A stretch of 64,000 nt of DNA from positions 1,169,398 to 1,233,397 of the forward strand of contig NZ_PJIM01000001.1 in assembly GCF_002929295.1 (NCBI RefSeq). Reading direction: 5' to 3'. Source of the stretch: Arthrobacter sp. SX1312 (GTDB taxonomy: Bacteria; Actinomycetota; Actinomycetes; Actinomycetales; Micrococcaceae). A model generated the notes under the pieces. It saw nothing but the letters and a program-made list of their open reading frames with translations, ran no database searches and was not told where the DNA came from. A program made the position numbers and the translations under genes. Each line of letters opens with the position of its first letter. Position 1 is the first letter of the stretch. Below are positions 25,169 through 35,100 of this stretch, piece after piece.

Positions 25169-26731
25169 GTGACCAACCCATCCAACCCTTCGAACGACGA
25201 CGACGACACACCCCAGGATCCGCTGTCCGAGATGCTGGCGAAGATGTTCGGCGGCGGGGCCGGGGGCTTCGACCCCCAGGAGATCGCGAAGGCGGCCGGG
25301 CTCCCCTCCGATCCTGCGGCGATGGCGATGATGATGCAGCAGGTCCAGGCGATGTTCTCCGCGCCGAGCGAGGGCCCCGTGAACTGGCAGATGGCCCATG
25401 AGCAGGCCCGGCGGGTGGCGGCATCGGACAACGATCCCTCGGTCACCTCGCTCCAGCGCCGGAGCGTCGACGAGTCACTGAAACTCGCCGAGCTGTGGCT
25501 CGATCCCGTGACAGAGTTCCCGAGCACCGGACAGCTCGGCCGAGCGTGGTCGCGCGCCGAATGGGTCGAGGCCACGATGGCCACCTGGCGTCGGCTCACC
25601 GAGCCCGTGGCGACGAGCATCGCCAAGGCCCTCTCCGATGCCATCACCGGGCAGCTTCCCGACGAGATGAAGTCGATGATGGGCATGATGGGCGGTCCCG
25701 CCTCGATGCTCCAGAACGTGGGCGGCGCGATGTTTGGGATGCAGCTGGGGCAGGCCGTCGGTGCGCTGTCGAAGGACGTCGTCGGGTCGACGGACATCGG
25801 TGTCCCCCTCGCCGACGGGCGGATGGCCCTCCTCCCGGCCAACGTGGCGGCGTTCGGTGCTGGACTCGACATCCCCGAGCAGGAAGTCCAGTTGTTCCTC
25901 GCGGTGCGCGAGGCGGCGCACGTCCGGCTCTTCACGCATATCCCCTGGCTCACGGGCCACCTCCTCGGCAGCATCGAGCGTTATGCCCGGGGCATCCACA
26001 TCGACATGGGCAAGATCGAGGAAGCCGCCCGTGACATCGACCCCACCAACCCCGAGAGCCTCCAGGGCGCCCTGTCGCAGGGCGTCTTCATGCCGGAGAG
26101 GACCCCTGAGCAGGACGCCGCCCTCGTGCGGCTCGAGACCACCCTCGCCCTCGTGGAGGGGTGGGTGGACGAGATGACCGCCGCAGCGGCGGCGAATCTG
26201 CCGTCGGCGGGTGCCTTGCGGGAGATGCTCCGTCGCCGTCGGGCCACCGGCGGCCCGGCCGAGCACGCCTTCGCCTCGCTGGTGGGACTCGAGCTGAGGC
26301 CGCGCAGGCTGCGCGACGCCGCGGCCCTGTGGTCCCTCCTCACCGAGGAACGCGGCATCGAGGGGCGCGACGCCCTGTGGCAGCATCCCGATCTGCTGCC
26401 CACCGCTGAGGACCTCGACGATCCCGCAGGCTTCGCGGGACGACGTCGGCTGCTCGACTCCTCCGACGCCGACGTCGATGCGGCCCTTCAGCGGCTCCTG
26501 GCCGGAGGCTTCGAGGAGCCGGAGGGGGAGGAGCCGGGCGAGGAGGCTCCTGACGCCTCCGGGGGCACGGCAACCGGGGACGGAACGCCCACGCCCGGTC
26601 CCGACGGCGCCTCCCCCACCGGTCGGTCCGACGACGGGGCCGGCCACCCGTCCGACGGCGGGCCGGCGGACGGGCCCGCCGACGATCCGCAGGGTGACGG
26701 GCCCGCCCCGGACGGCGACGCCAGGCGCTGA
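25169..26731 (+). CDS. zincin_2 family (DUF2342) putative metalloprotease
   Basis: A 520-residue protein of the DUF2342/zincin_2 family, found throughout actinobacteria and once linked to coenzyme F420 genes by co-occurrence. The conserved core spans about 60-430: GPVNWQMAHEQARRVAAS, a Met-rich helix (MMGMMGGPASMLQNVGG), then EQEVQLFLAVREAAHVRLF and LTGHLLGSIERYARGIHID. The E-A-A-H-x-R-L-F element is where a zinc site would sit, but I do not see a plain HExxH, so activity is uncertain. The last 90 residues are disordered Asp/Gly/Pro. The GTG at 25169 is the best start; a GTG at 25160 is possible. Orthologous context: Rv3195 beside the PDZ protease. Confidence 0.8.
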   Translation: MTNPSNPSNDDDDTPQDPLSEMLAKMFGGGAGGFDPQEIAKAAGLPSDPAAMAMMMQQVQAMFSAPSEGPVNWQMAHEQARRVAASDNDPSVTSLQRRSVDESLKLAELWLDPVTEFPSTGQLGRAWSRAEWVEATMATWRRLTEPVATSIAKALSDAITGQLPDEMKSMMGMMGGPASMLQNVGGAMFGMQLGQAVGALSKDVVGSTDIGVPLADGRMALLPANVAAFGAGLDIPEQEVQLFLAVREAAHVRLFTHIPWLTGHLLGSIERYARGIHIDMGKIEEAARDIDPTNPESLQGALSQGVFMPERTPEQDAALVRLETTLALVEGWVDEMTAAAAANLPSAGALREMLRRRRATGGPAEHAFASLVGLELRPRRLRDAAALWSLLTEERGIEGRDALWQHPDLLPTAEDLDDPAGFAGRRRLLDSSDADVDAALQRLLAGGFEEPEGEEPGEEAPDASGGTATGDGTPTPGPDGASPTGRSDDGAGHPSDGGPADGPADDPQGDGPAPDGDARR

Positions 26732-26813
26732 CGTCTCCGGCGTCCGCCCGGGCGGCGCCCCTGTGCGTCGACACCGAGCGGCTCGTTCCCGATGATCGGG
26801 ATGACCTGGGGCC

Positions 26814-27386
26814 CTAGAACTCCTCCGGCGCTCCCGTGAGGTTGCGGTGCGCTGCGAAGGCGGCGCCGTCGAGGAACGCCTTGGCGGTCTCGGTGCTGGG
26901 GTAGGACGTCAGCAGGTCCCAGAAGGCGGCGCTGTGCGAGGGTTCGATCAGGTGGGCCATCTCGTGCAGGATCACGTAGTCGACGACCCACTCCGGCATG
27001 CCCTGCAGCCGATGCGAGAGGCGGACGGTGCGGTGGGCGGGCGTGGCGGAGGCCCACCGGGTGTTCTGGTTGGTGACCCAGCCGATCGTGCTCGGCACTC
27101 CCCTGCCACCGAGGTACTGCCGGGCCAGGGCCTCGGCTCTCCGCTGCAGCGCGGATGTGGCTTCGTCGTCGACGGCCGGCTGTGCGAGGTACTTCGCGGA
27201 CATCCGTTCCACCATGCGCTCCACCCAGTGGCGCTCCTGGCCGGGCGAGAAATGGCCCGGGATGGAGACCCACAGCACGCCGTCGCGGATGTCCGCGCTC
27301 ACCGTGCGCTTCCGCCGTGCCGACCGTCTGACCTCGACCGGAAGCCGCACGGGGTGAGGCGGCCCGCCGGTGTCAGGCGGTGTCAC
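26814..27386 (-). CDS. YgjP-like (DUF45, SprT-related) metalloprotease
   Basis: A 190-residue putative zinc metalloprotease. The motif HEMAH (141-145) with His151 six residues on (LIEPSHSAAFW) is the YgjP/WLM-type gluzincin site. An N-terminal strand-rich domain (VEVRRSARRKRTVSADIRD) and the signature NQNTRWASATP precede it, as in the family. The GTG at 27386 has GGAG seven bases upstream and overlaps the uvrD2 stop by 14 bases; a GTG at 27350 would shorten it by 12 residues. Coupling to uvrD2 suggests a link to DNA-protein processing, since related SprT proteins act on DNA-protein crosslinks; that link is inference. Confidence 0.82.
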   Translation of the reverse strand: MTPPDTGGPPHPVRLPVEVRRSARRKRTVSADIRDGVLWVSIPGHFSPGQERHWVERMVERMSAKYLAQPAVDDEATSALQRRAEALARQYLGGRGVPSTIGWVTNQNTRWASATPAHRTVRLSHRLQGMPEWVVDYVILHEMAHLIEPSHSAAFWDLLTSYPSTETAKAFLDGAAFAAHRNLTGAPEEF

Positions 27387-29478
27387 TGATGATCTCCAGG
27401 ACCGCTTCGCCGTACCGCTCGAGCTTCGCGGAACCGACGCCGGCGAGATCGCCGAGTTCGTCGAGGGTCTGCGGCCGCGCCTCGGCGATGGCCACGAGCG
27501 TCGCGTCCGTGAACACCACGAAGGCGGGGACGTCCTTCTCCTTCGACTCCGCGAGCCGCCAGGCGCGCAGCGCCTCGAAGGTCTCCTCCTCGTAGGTGGC
27601 CGGGCAGTCGCTGCAGCGACCGATCTTGCGCTCGGCACCCGTGAGCAGCGGCCGCTTGCACACGCGGCAGACCGCCGGCCCGGAGGACTTGCGGGTGGCC
27701 TTCGCCCGGGGCTGACGGAAGGATGCCTGGCCGGCGGTCGCGGGCCGCAGTGCATCGAGGAAGCGCGAGGGTTTCCGGGTGGCGCGTCCGCCCGCGGATC
27801 TGGACGTCGACCACGACATCGACAGGTGGATCCGGGCGCGTGTGATGCCCACGTACAGCAGCCGCCGCTCCTCGTCGATGCCTTCCTGCGTGTCCGCGAA
27901 CGAGATCGGCATGAGCCCCTCGCTCAGCCCCACGAGGAAGACGGCGTCCCATTCGAGGCCCTTCGCCGAGTGGAGGGACGCGAGGGTCACACCCTGGACG
28001 GTCGGGGCGTGCTGCGCCGCGGCCCGCTCCTTGAGTTCGGCCACGAACGTCTGCAGCGTGAAGGCCTCGCCGCGGACCCTGCTGAGCTCGTCGGCGAGCC
28101 CCACGAGGGCGGCCAGCGATTCCCATTTCTCGCGGACGGCGCCGGAGTTCTGTGGGGCGACGGAGGTGTAGCCGAGGGACGCGAGGACATCGCGGACCTG
28201 CTGGGGCACGTCGTCGTCGCCCTGGGTGCGTGCCGCGGCCCGGAGCTGCAGCAGCCCGTCGCGGACCTCGCGCCGCTGGAAGAACCGCTCGCCGCCGCGC
28301 AGCTGGTATCCGATGCCGGCGCTGGCGAGCGCCTGCTCGTAGGCCTCGGACTGCCCGTTCGTGCGGTAGAGGATGGCGATCTCGCTCGCCTTGACGCCCT
28401 GGCCCAGCAGGAGACCGATGCGCCGGGCGCACTCGGCCGCCTCGGCGTCGTCGTCGGTGCACTCCGTGTACACCGGCTCGGGGCCGGCGGGGCGCTGCGC
28501 GACGAGTTCGAGCGGGGCCGACCAGGTCGTCTCGCCCGCGCGTCGGTCCACCTCGGTGCCCCGCGCGGCGAGCAGCGTGTTGGCTGCGCGCACCACCTGG
28601 GGTGTGGATCGGTAGTCGCGCACCAGCCTGACCACCTGGGCACCCTCGTAGCGCTTGGTGAAGTCGAGGAGGTGGCGTGAGGTGGCGCCGGTGAAGGAGT
28701 AGATGGTCTGGCTGGCATCACCCACGACGCACAGGTCGCGACGCTCGCCGAGCCACAGATCGAGCAGGCGCTGCTGGAGCGGGGAGACGTCCTGGTATTC
28801 GTCGACCACGAACTGGCGGTACTGCGCCCGCACCGTCGCCGCCACCTTCTCGTCCTCCTCGAGGATGGCGACGGTCGTCAGCAGGACGTCCTCGAAGTCG
28901 ATGAGGTTGCGGTCGATCTTCAGATCCTCGTACGCCGAGAAGATCCGGGACACCGTGATGAGGTCCATGCCCGCCGGTTCCGCCCGGCCGGCGGCGGCCC
29001 CGGCGTAGGCGTCGGGGGTGAGCATTGAGACCTTGGCCCACTCGATCTCCGCGGCGACGTCGCGGATCGCGGCGCGGTCGGTCGACAGGCGCAGCCGGCG
29101 CGCCGACTCCGCGATCAGCTGGGCCTTGTGGTCCACGAGGGCCGGCAGCGGGCCGCCGACGGCCTGCGGCCAGAAGTACTGCAGCTGCCGGAGCGCCGCC
29201 GCGTGGAAGGTCCGCGCCTGGACCCCGCCGGCCCCGAGGTCGCGGAGCCGTGTGCGCATCTCCGCCGCGGCCCGCGCGGTGAAGGTCACGGCGAGGACCT
29301 GCTGCGGCTTGTAGACGCCGGTGTGCACGCCGTACGCGATGCGGTGGGTGATGGCGCGGGTCTTGCCCGTACCTGCTCCGGCGAGCACGCACAGCGGTCC
29401 GGACAGAGTGCTGGCCACCGTCCGCTGTTCGTCGTCGAGTCCCTCGAGGATGCTGTCCTCGAGCAGTTGTCCGGACAC
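27373..29478 (-). CDS. uvrD2: ATP-dependent DNA helicase UvrD2
   Basis: A 701-residue superfamily 1A (3'-5') helicase. Walker A is LAGAGTGKT (32-40); further SF1 motifs include VDEYQDVSPLQQRL (motif II, DEYQ), VGDASQTIYSFTGA (III), LVRDYRST (IV) and LASLHSAKGLEWD (V), with VGITRAR (VI). A four-cysteine zinc site (Cys604, Cys607, Cys622, Cys625) and a C-terminal HRDC domain (about 632-700) follow; this layout is that of mycobacterial UvrD2. The GTG start at 29478 shares a base with the nudC stop (TAGTG), so translation is coupled. It forms an operon with nudC and the YgjP-like gene. Confidence 0.93.
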   Translation of the reverse strand: MSGQLLEDSILEGLDDEQRTVASTLSGPLCVLAGAGTGKTRAITHRIAYGVHTGVYKPQQVLAVTFTARAAAEMRTRLRDLGAGGVQARTFHAAALRQLQYFWPQAVGGPLPALVDHKAQLIAESARRLRLSTDRAAIRDVAAEIEWAKVSMLTPDAYAGAAAGRAEPAGMDLITVSRIFSAYEDLKIDRNLIDFEDVLLTTVAILEEDEKVAATVRAQYRQFVVDEYQDVSPLQQRLLDLWLGERRDLCVVGDASQTIYSFTGATSRHLLDFTKRYEGAQVVRLVRDYRSTPQVVRAANTLLAARGTEVDRRAGETTWSAPLELVAQRPAGPEPVYTECTDDDAEAAECARRIGLLLGQGVKASEIAILYRTNGQSEAYEQALASAGIGYQLRGGERFFQRREVRDGLLQLRAAARTQGDDDVPQQVRDVLASLGYTSVAPQNSGAVREKWESLAALVGLADELSRVRGEAFTLQTFVAELKERAAAQHAPTVQGVTLASLHSAKGLEWDAVFLVGLSEGLMPISFADTQEGIDEERRLLYVGITRARIHLSMSWSTSRSAGGRATRKPSRFLDALRPATAGQASFRQPRAKATRKSSGPAVCRVCKRPLLTGAERKIGRCSDCPATYEEETFEALRAWRLAESKEKDVPAFVVFTDATLVAIAEARPQTLDELGDLAGVGSAKLERYGEAVLEIISDTA

Positions 29479-30434
29479 TAGGGACGCGCCTCCGATGGCT
29501 CCTCGTCCAGCGGCCCGCCGTACCACCGCTCGATCATCGCCCGCGCGATGGAGACGCCGCCCGCCACGACGATCTTCTCGTCGCGCACCTCGGCGAAGAG
29601 TTCCTCCCGCGTGAACCACCGCAGCGACCGCACCTCCTCGCGGTCGGGTACGGCATCGGTGTTCGCGGCCCGTGCCGTGAAGCCGACCATCAGGGATGCC
29701 GGGAACGGCCAGGGCTGGGAGCCGAGGTACTCCGGGGATTCGACCCGGATCCCGGATTCCTCCCCGACCTCGCGGACGACGGCGGCCTCGAGCGACTCAC
29801 CGGGTTCGACGAAGCCGGCCAGCGTCGAGTAGCGGTCCTCGGGCCAGGCGACGGCGGAGCCGAGCAGGATGCGGTCGTCGTCGTCGATAATGGAGACGAT
29901 GATGGCGGGGTCCGTGCGCGGGTAATGCTCGGACCCGTCCCTCGGGCACCGCCTCACCCAGCCGGCGTGGGTGGGAACCGTCGCGGCACCGCAGCGGGGG
30001 CAGTGGGTGTGGGTCGCGTGCCAGTTGGCGATCGCGGCACCCGCCACGAACAGGCCGGTGTCGCGCGCATCGAGCGACGCCGCGATCTCGCGCAGGCCGA
30101 GCCACTGGCCGAGGGGCGCGACGGCAGCGTCCTCCTCGTCGAACACGGCCAGGACGACGCGCCGCCCGGCATCGGCGTACCCCTCGTCGACGCGGCCGAG
30201 GTAGACGACCATGGCCGGGCGGGCGAGGTCCGCGGGACCGAGGAGACGGAGGGCGTTCCCGACGACGGGGGCCTTCCCGCGGGCGAGCGGCAGGACCCGT
30301 GTGTCCGCCGACGCCCACAGGTCGTCGAGGAAGTGTTCGGTGGGCCGGGCCTCGCCGTCCCGGTCCGTGGCGGCACGTGACAGTGGCAGCGATCCGAGGG
30401 GAGGGAGCACGAGGGCCCGGAGTGGATCGGTCAT
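29478..30434 (-). CDS. nudC: NAD(+) diphosphatase NudC
   Basis: A 318-residue Nudix hydrolase that cleaves NADH/NAD and may remove NAD caps from RNA. A zinc ribbon (Cys145, Cys148, Cys163 and probably His170 in the fourth place, as usual in actinobacteria) sits between the N-terminal domain and the Nudix domain. The Nudix box GFVEPGESLEAAVVREVGEE starts at residue 207 and is followed by the NudC signature SQPWPFPASLM (239-249). The ATG at 30434 lies six bases after a TACCGT hexamer, and no Shine-Dalgarno sequence is visible. It is the first gene of the nudC-uvrD2-YgjP operon. Confidence 0.93.
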   Translation of the reverse strand: MTDPLRALVLPPLGSLPLSRAATDRDGEARPTEHFLDDLWASADTRVLPLARGKAPVVGNALRLLGPADLARPAMVVYLGRVDEGYADAGRRVVLAVFDEEDAAVAPLGQWLGLREIAASLDARDTGLFVAGAAIANWHATHTHCPRCGAATVPTHAGWVRRCPRDGSEHYPRTDPAIIVSIIDDDDRILLGSAVAWPEDRYSTLAGFVEPGESLEAAVVREVGEESGIRVESPEYLGSQPWPFPASLMVGFTARAANTDAVPDREEVRSLRWFTREELFAEVRDEKIVVAGGVSIARAMIERWYGGPLDEEPSEARP

Positions 30435-30440
30435 GGTTCT

Positions 30441-30446
30441 ACGGTA
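30441..30446 (-). promoter_or_regulatory. -10-like hexamer, leaderless nudC
   Basis: TACCGT on the reverse strand is followed by six bases and the ATG at 30434. It would drive the nudC-uvrD2-YgjP operon. Confidence 0.5.
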
Positions 30447-30581
30447 CGTTCTTGCACTCCCAAATCCCATTCACCGGAACCCCGGTGGAGGAGTAGTGCG
30501 GGGCCCGACACGAGTGGTGCATCCGGCGACTCGCCGAACAGCTGCGAGCGGCCGGAGCTGGAACGCCCTACGGTTGATCTT

Positions 30582-32084
30582 GTGAAACGGACACCCATGG
30601 AACTTGCAGCCATCGCCAGCGCCGCAGTACCTGGCCTCGCTCCGACCGGCGTCGCCGGCGCCCCCGACGACGCCGCGGACTTCGACGCCGCCCTGCTCGT
30701 CGACGATGCAGGGAAGCAGTGGAGGGTCCGCTCGCCCCGGCACGCGGAGGCCAGCATGCGCCTCGAGACCGAGTTGCAGGCCCTGCGTGCCTTCACCCCC
30801 GCCGTCAAGGCGGAGCTGCCGTTCCTCATCCCGCACATGGCCGGCAGCGTCCGCCAGGGTGAGCTCAGCACCTTCGTGTATTCGCACCTGGCCGGCACCA
30901 CCCGATCGCTCGACGCGCTCACCGCCGGCGGGTCCGCGATGGCGGAGGAACTCGGCCGCGTGATCGCCGCGATCCACACGTTGCCGCCGGAGATGGTGCA
31001 GCGCGCGGACCTGCCCGGGTACGAGGCCGACGAGTACCGCCAGCGCAAATTGAACGAGCTGGACCAGGCCGCGACCACCGGGAGGATCCCCTCCATCCTG
31101 CTGCGCCGCTGGGAGCACGCGCTCGAGGACGTCGCCCTCTGGCGGTTCAGCCCGACCGTGGTCCATGGCGACCTCCACGAGGACCACCTCCTCATCGCCG
31201 CGGGTCGCGTCTCGGCCGTGACCGGGTGGACGGACCTGTGCGTCGGCGATCCCGCCGAGGACTTCGCCTGGCTCGCCGCGGCCGAGGACACCGCGTTCGT
31301 CGACGCCGTGTATGCGGCCTACGCGGCCGCAAGGGCCACCGCCGTCGATCCCCACCTGTCCCGCCGCGCTGCGCTCGCCGCGGAGTTCGCCCTGGCGCAG
31401 TGGCTGGTCCGGGGGATGGCCCTCGAGGACGCCGGCATGATCGACGAGGCGGAGGACATGCTCGCCACGCTCGAAGCCGACGTGGAATCGATCGAGCGCG
31501 AACAGCACGAGGCCGCGGAACGGGCACGGCACGAGCACGAGCAGCGCCTCGAGTGGGGCGACGAACTGGGCACGGACGCGGACGGCGCGCACCTCCCGTC
31601 GGGGTCCGAGGAGGCTTCCGATGATGCGCCCGATGATGCTGGGTCGGTCACCGGCGAAGCATCGCTCCGCCCGGCCAGCGGTGCAGGGGGCGTCGACACC
31701 GTCGGGGCCGGCCACCGCGGCACGCACGATCCGGCGTCCGTAGGCGGATCCCGTGCCGCGGATGACGAGCGGCCGTCGGGGCAAGCCGGGGCTCCGGCCG
31801 TGGACGGTGCCCCTGCTCCGGAGCGCACCGGCAGCCACCTCTTCGACCCGAAGGCCGAAGCCAACCGGGCGCATCTCCATGCGGCGCCGACCGAGGACGA
31901 CCGGCGCCGCGACCATGGGACCCCCTCCGGCTCCTCGCTGGCGCACGCCCGCCTCACGGCGGGGCGTCAGCGGCCTGTCACGACCTCGTCGAAGGTCACG
32001 GTACTGACGGGCACCGACCCCGGAACGGGGTCCCCGGACGACGTCGCCACCTCCGCCCTGCCGATCGTCCAGGCCCGGCGCTGA
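30582..32084 (+). CDS. aminoglycoside-phosphotransferase-fold protein with disordered tail
   Basis: A 500-residue protein. The first 300 residues have the APH/choline-kinase fold: an N-lobe (QWRVRSPRHAEASMRLETEL) and the catalytic loop VVHGDLHEDHLL (HGDLH at 195-199), then the metal-binding segment VTGWTDLCVGDPAEDFAWL. There the usual I-D-W/F-D element reads W-T-D (216-218). This resembles macrolide phosphotransferase relatives common in Arthrobacter, but resistance cannot be inferred; housekeeping substrates are as likely. The last 200 residues are charged, repetitive and probably disordered. The GTG at 30582 or ATG at 30597 may start it. It is divergent from nudC. Confidence 0.7.
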   Translation: MKRTPMELAAIASAAVPGLAPTGVAGAPDDAADFDAALLVDDAGKQWRVRSPRHAEASMRLETELQALRAFTPAVKAELPFLIPHMAGSVRQGELSTFVYSHLAGTTRSLDALTAGGSAMAEELGRVIAAIHTLPPEMVQRADLPGYEADEYRQRKLNELDQAATTGRIPSILLRRWEHALEDVALWRFSPTVVHGDLHEDHLLIAAGRVSAVTGWTDLCVGDPAEDFAWLAAAEDTAFVDAVYAAYAAARATAVDPHLSRRAALAAEFALAQWLVRGMALEDAGMIDEAEDMLATLEADVESIEREQHEAAERARHEHEQRLEWGDELGTDADGAHLPSGSEEASDDAPDDAGSVTGEASLRPASGAGGVDTVGAGHRGTHDPASVGGSRAADDERPSGQAGAPAVDGAPAPERTGSHLFDPKAEANRAHLHAAPTEDDRRRDHGTPSGSSLAHARLTAGRQRPVTTSSKVTVLTGTDPGTGSPDDVATSALPIVQARR

Positions 32085-32189
32085 CCCCTCCGGCCCACCT
32101 GCCGTCCGCCGTCGCCCCGACGTCGTCCAGACGGGACAGGGGTCCCGGGGACGAGCGACGCATGCGGGTACGCCCGCCCGCGCCCGTGC

Positions 32190-35100
32190 TCAGGAGCCGG
32201 CCGGGCCGGCCGCCCGGATGATCCTCTCGAGTTCCCCGGCATCGGCGAGATCGTGGGGCCGGACCACCAGGTTGTCGGCGACGTAGAAGAACGCCGCGCG
32301 CACCTTCTCGAGGGGCACCTCCTTCAGCCGCGACCACGCGAGCCGGTAGACGGCGAGCTGGACCGCCTTGGCTGCGCGCCGGTCCGGCGACGGCGGCCGC
32401 CCCGTCTTCCAGTCGATGAGGTCCCATCCGCCGTCGGCGTCGCGGAACACCGCGTCCACCCGGCCACGCACCACGATGCCGCCGATCTTCGTCTCGATGG
32501 GCGCCTCGATCGCCGCGGGCTCCCGCAGGGCCCACTCGGACTGCTCGAAGATCGCCGCCATGTCCGTCAGTCCGAGGGTCTCGTCGACATGCGAATCCGC
32601 ACCGCCGGGGTACTCGCCGAGGTCGAGCATCCCGCCCGCCCCGTAGAACTCCTCGATCCAGGCATGGAACGCGGTGCCCTTGCGGGCGGCTGACCCCGGT
32701 CGCCGGGGCAGCGGCCGCCGCAGTTGCTGCATGACTGCGGCCGCGTCCTCGCGCAGTTCCACCAGGGTCGAGGCGGAGATGTGCGAGGGCAGGGCGAGGG
32801 GTATCCGTTCCCGCTCCCGGGCCTGCCGCGCCAGGGCGAGCCGGACCTCCCGACCCCAGCGACCGGCGTCCGGTTCGGTCTCGGGCGTGGGTGCTGCGGC
32901 CTGTTCGAGGACCGCCTGTGCTGCGTGTTCGATGGACGGCCGCCGGATGCCGAGCGGATCGAACGGCCACCGTGCCCGCTCCGGGCTCGCGTTCGCCGGG
33001 TTCGCGTCCCCCTCCTCCCCTTCCGGGAGCCAGTACGGCAGGACGACGCCGGCCGTCCCGGATTCGGCGAGCGCCACGAGGTCCGCCAGGTAGGAGGACG
33101 GCGCCGACGGTTTCGACCGCCCGCCGCCCCACGCCGAGGACGTGCACACCAGGGCGTGCTTCGCGCGGGTGAATGCAACGTAGGCGAGCCGGCGTTCCTC
33201 GCGTTCGGCGTGCGCCCGCGCCTCTCCGGTGAACTCCGTCTCGCTGGCCAGCCATTCCTTCTGGTCCTGCTGCTCCCAGTCCCACTGCGGCAGTTCGGGC
33301 GCATCGCCACGCAGGGGCCAGGGGATGGCGGAGTCGCCGCTGCTCCAGCGCGAGTCCTTGCCGCTCGGGAACGAGCCGTCGTTGAGGCCGGGCACGAACA
33401 CGACGTCCCATTCCAGGCCCTTGGAGGCGTGCACGGTGAGGAGCTGGACCGCGTCACGGCTCGCTTCGAGCTGCGTCACCGGCAGTCCGTCCTCCTCCTG
33501 GTCCGCGGCCTCGAGCCAGGCGAGGAACGCGGGCAGGTCGACACGCTCCGCGGTGGACACGAAGCCGGCGACGGCCTCGGTGAAGGCGTCGAGGTTGCGG
33601 CGTGCCTCGTGGATGCTCACACCCGGCTTCGCGGCCACCTCGATGTCCAGCAGGATCGTGCGCTCGACCTCGCCGATCATGCTGCCCAGGTCATCGCCCA
33701 CGAAGCTCCGGAGGCCGCGCAGTTCGTGGCGCAGGAGCTCGAGCCGCTGCCGGGCGGTACCGCTCAGGGTCCTGCCGGCCGACGACACCCAGTCGAGCGG
33801 CGGAAGGTAGTCGACGGCCTCGACCAGGCTCCCCGCCTCGGCGAGGTCGGGGGCCACGACGGCGTCCCTGCCCTGCTCGCGGTCGAGCTCGCCCTCCGGC
33901 TCTCCGGCGGACGGGCTGCCCCGGCGGAACATGGCCTCACGCGTCCGGGCCAGTTGCCGGGACCAGTCCCCGAGGGCCATCAGGTCCGCCGGTCCGAGCC
34001 GCCAGCGCGCGCCGGACAGCAGCCTCAGCATCGAGTCGGAGCGGTCCGGGTCGCCGAGGACCCTCAAGGTGGCGAGCAGGTCGACGATCTCGGGGGTGCG
34101 CAGCAGGCCGCCGAGCCCGACGACCTGCACCGGGATGCCGGCGCGCTCCAGTTCCCGCCGGATCGGCTCGAACTGCTTGCGCCCACGGCACAGCACGGCC
34201 ATGGTGGGCCGGAGCGGCGACCCGTCGTCGTCGGTCTCGAAGCTGCGCCGGCGCTGCCTCAGGGCCTCGCGGGCGACGGCCTCGGCCTCGCTGAGCGAGG
34301 TCTGCGGACCGACGGTCGGCTGCCCGTCGGCTCCCGCGGGGTCGTCCGGGGCGGCGTCGGACCTGCTCGGCGCAGCCTGCCCGGCAGCGGGCGCATCCGT
34401 GAGGAACCGCCCCAGCAGGACCTCGCCGAGGGGCGCCCCGGGCCGCGCCACGAGTCCGGGGACCTGTTGGACGGTGGTGTTGCGGAGCCACGGCGCCGGC
34501 ACGTTGAGCGGAGCCGACACCGTGTTCGCGGCTTCGAGGATGGAGGTCGCGTTCCGCCAGGCGACCGACAGGTGCGCCACCTCCGACGGCGCACGGCTCT
34601 CGGTGGTCACCCGCGGGAACGCGGTGCGGAAGGTGCCGAGCTGCCCTGCGGACGCGCCCCGGAACCCGTAGATGGACTGGTGGGGGTCGCCGACCGCGGT
34701 GACGGAACGCCCGTCGGCGAACAGCCGTGAGAACAGGACCATCTGGGCGTGCGAGGTGTCCTGGAACTCGTCCAGCAGCACCACCCGGTACTTCTCCCGC
34801 TCCATCGCCCCGGCCTCCGGGATGTCGCGGGCGATCCTGGCCGCGAGCGAGACGAGGTCGCCGAAGTCGAGCTGCCTGCGTGCGAGCTTCGCGGCGGCGT
34901 AGTGCTCGACCAGTTCGGTGACGGTGATGCGGGTGCGCAGCTTGTCCAGCAGGTCCTGGACCTTCTGCGTCGCTGCCCTGCCCGATCCTGCGACGTACGG
35001 CCGGGTGGCCACGTGCTCGACGTGGCGGCGCAGTTCGTCCCGGACCGTGGCCGGGCTGACCAGGTGTTCGGCGCACTCCCCCGCCATGCCGAGCACCGCC

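Noticed and set aside
30582-32084. Macrolide or aminoglycoside resistance gene
   Set aside because: Only the general kinase fold is visible; the metal loop is atypical and no resistance genes or mobile elements are nearby.
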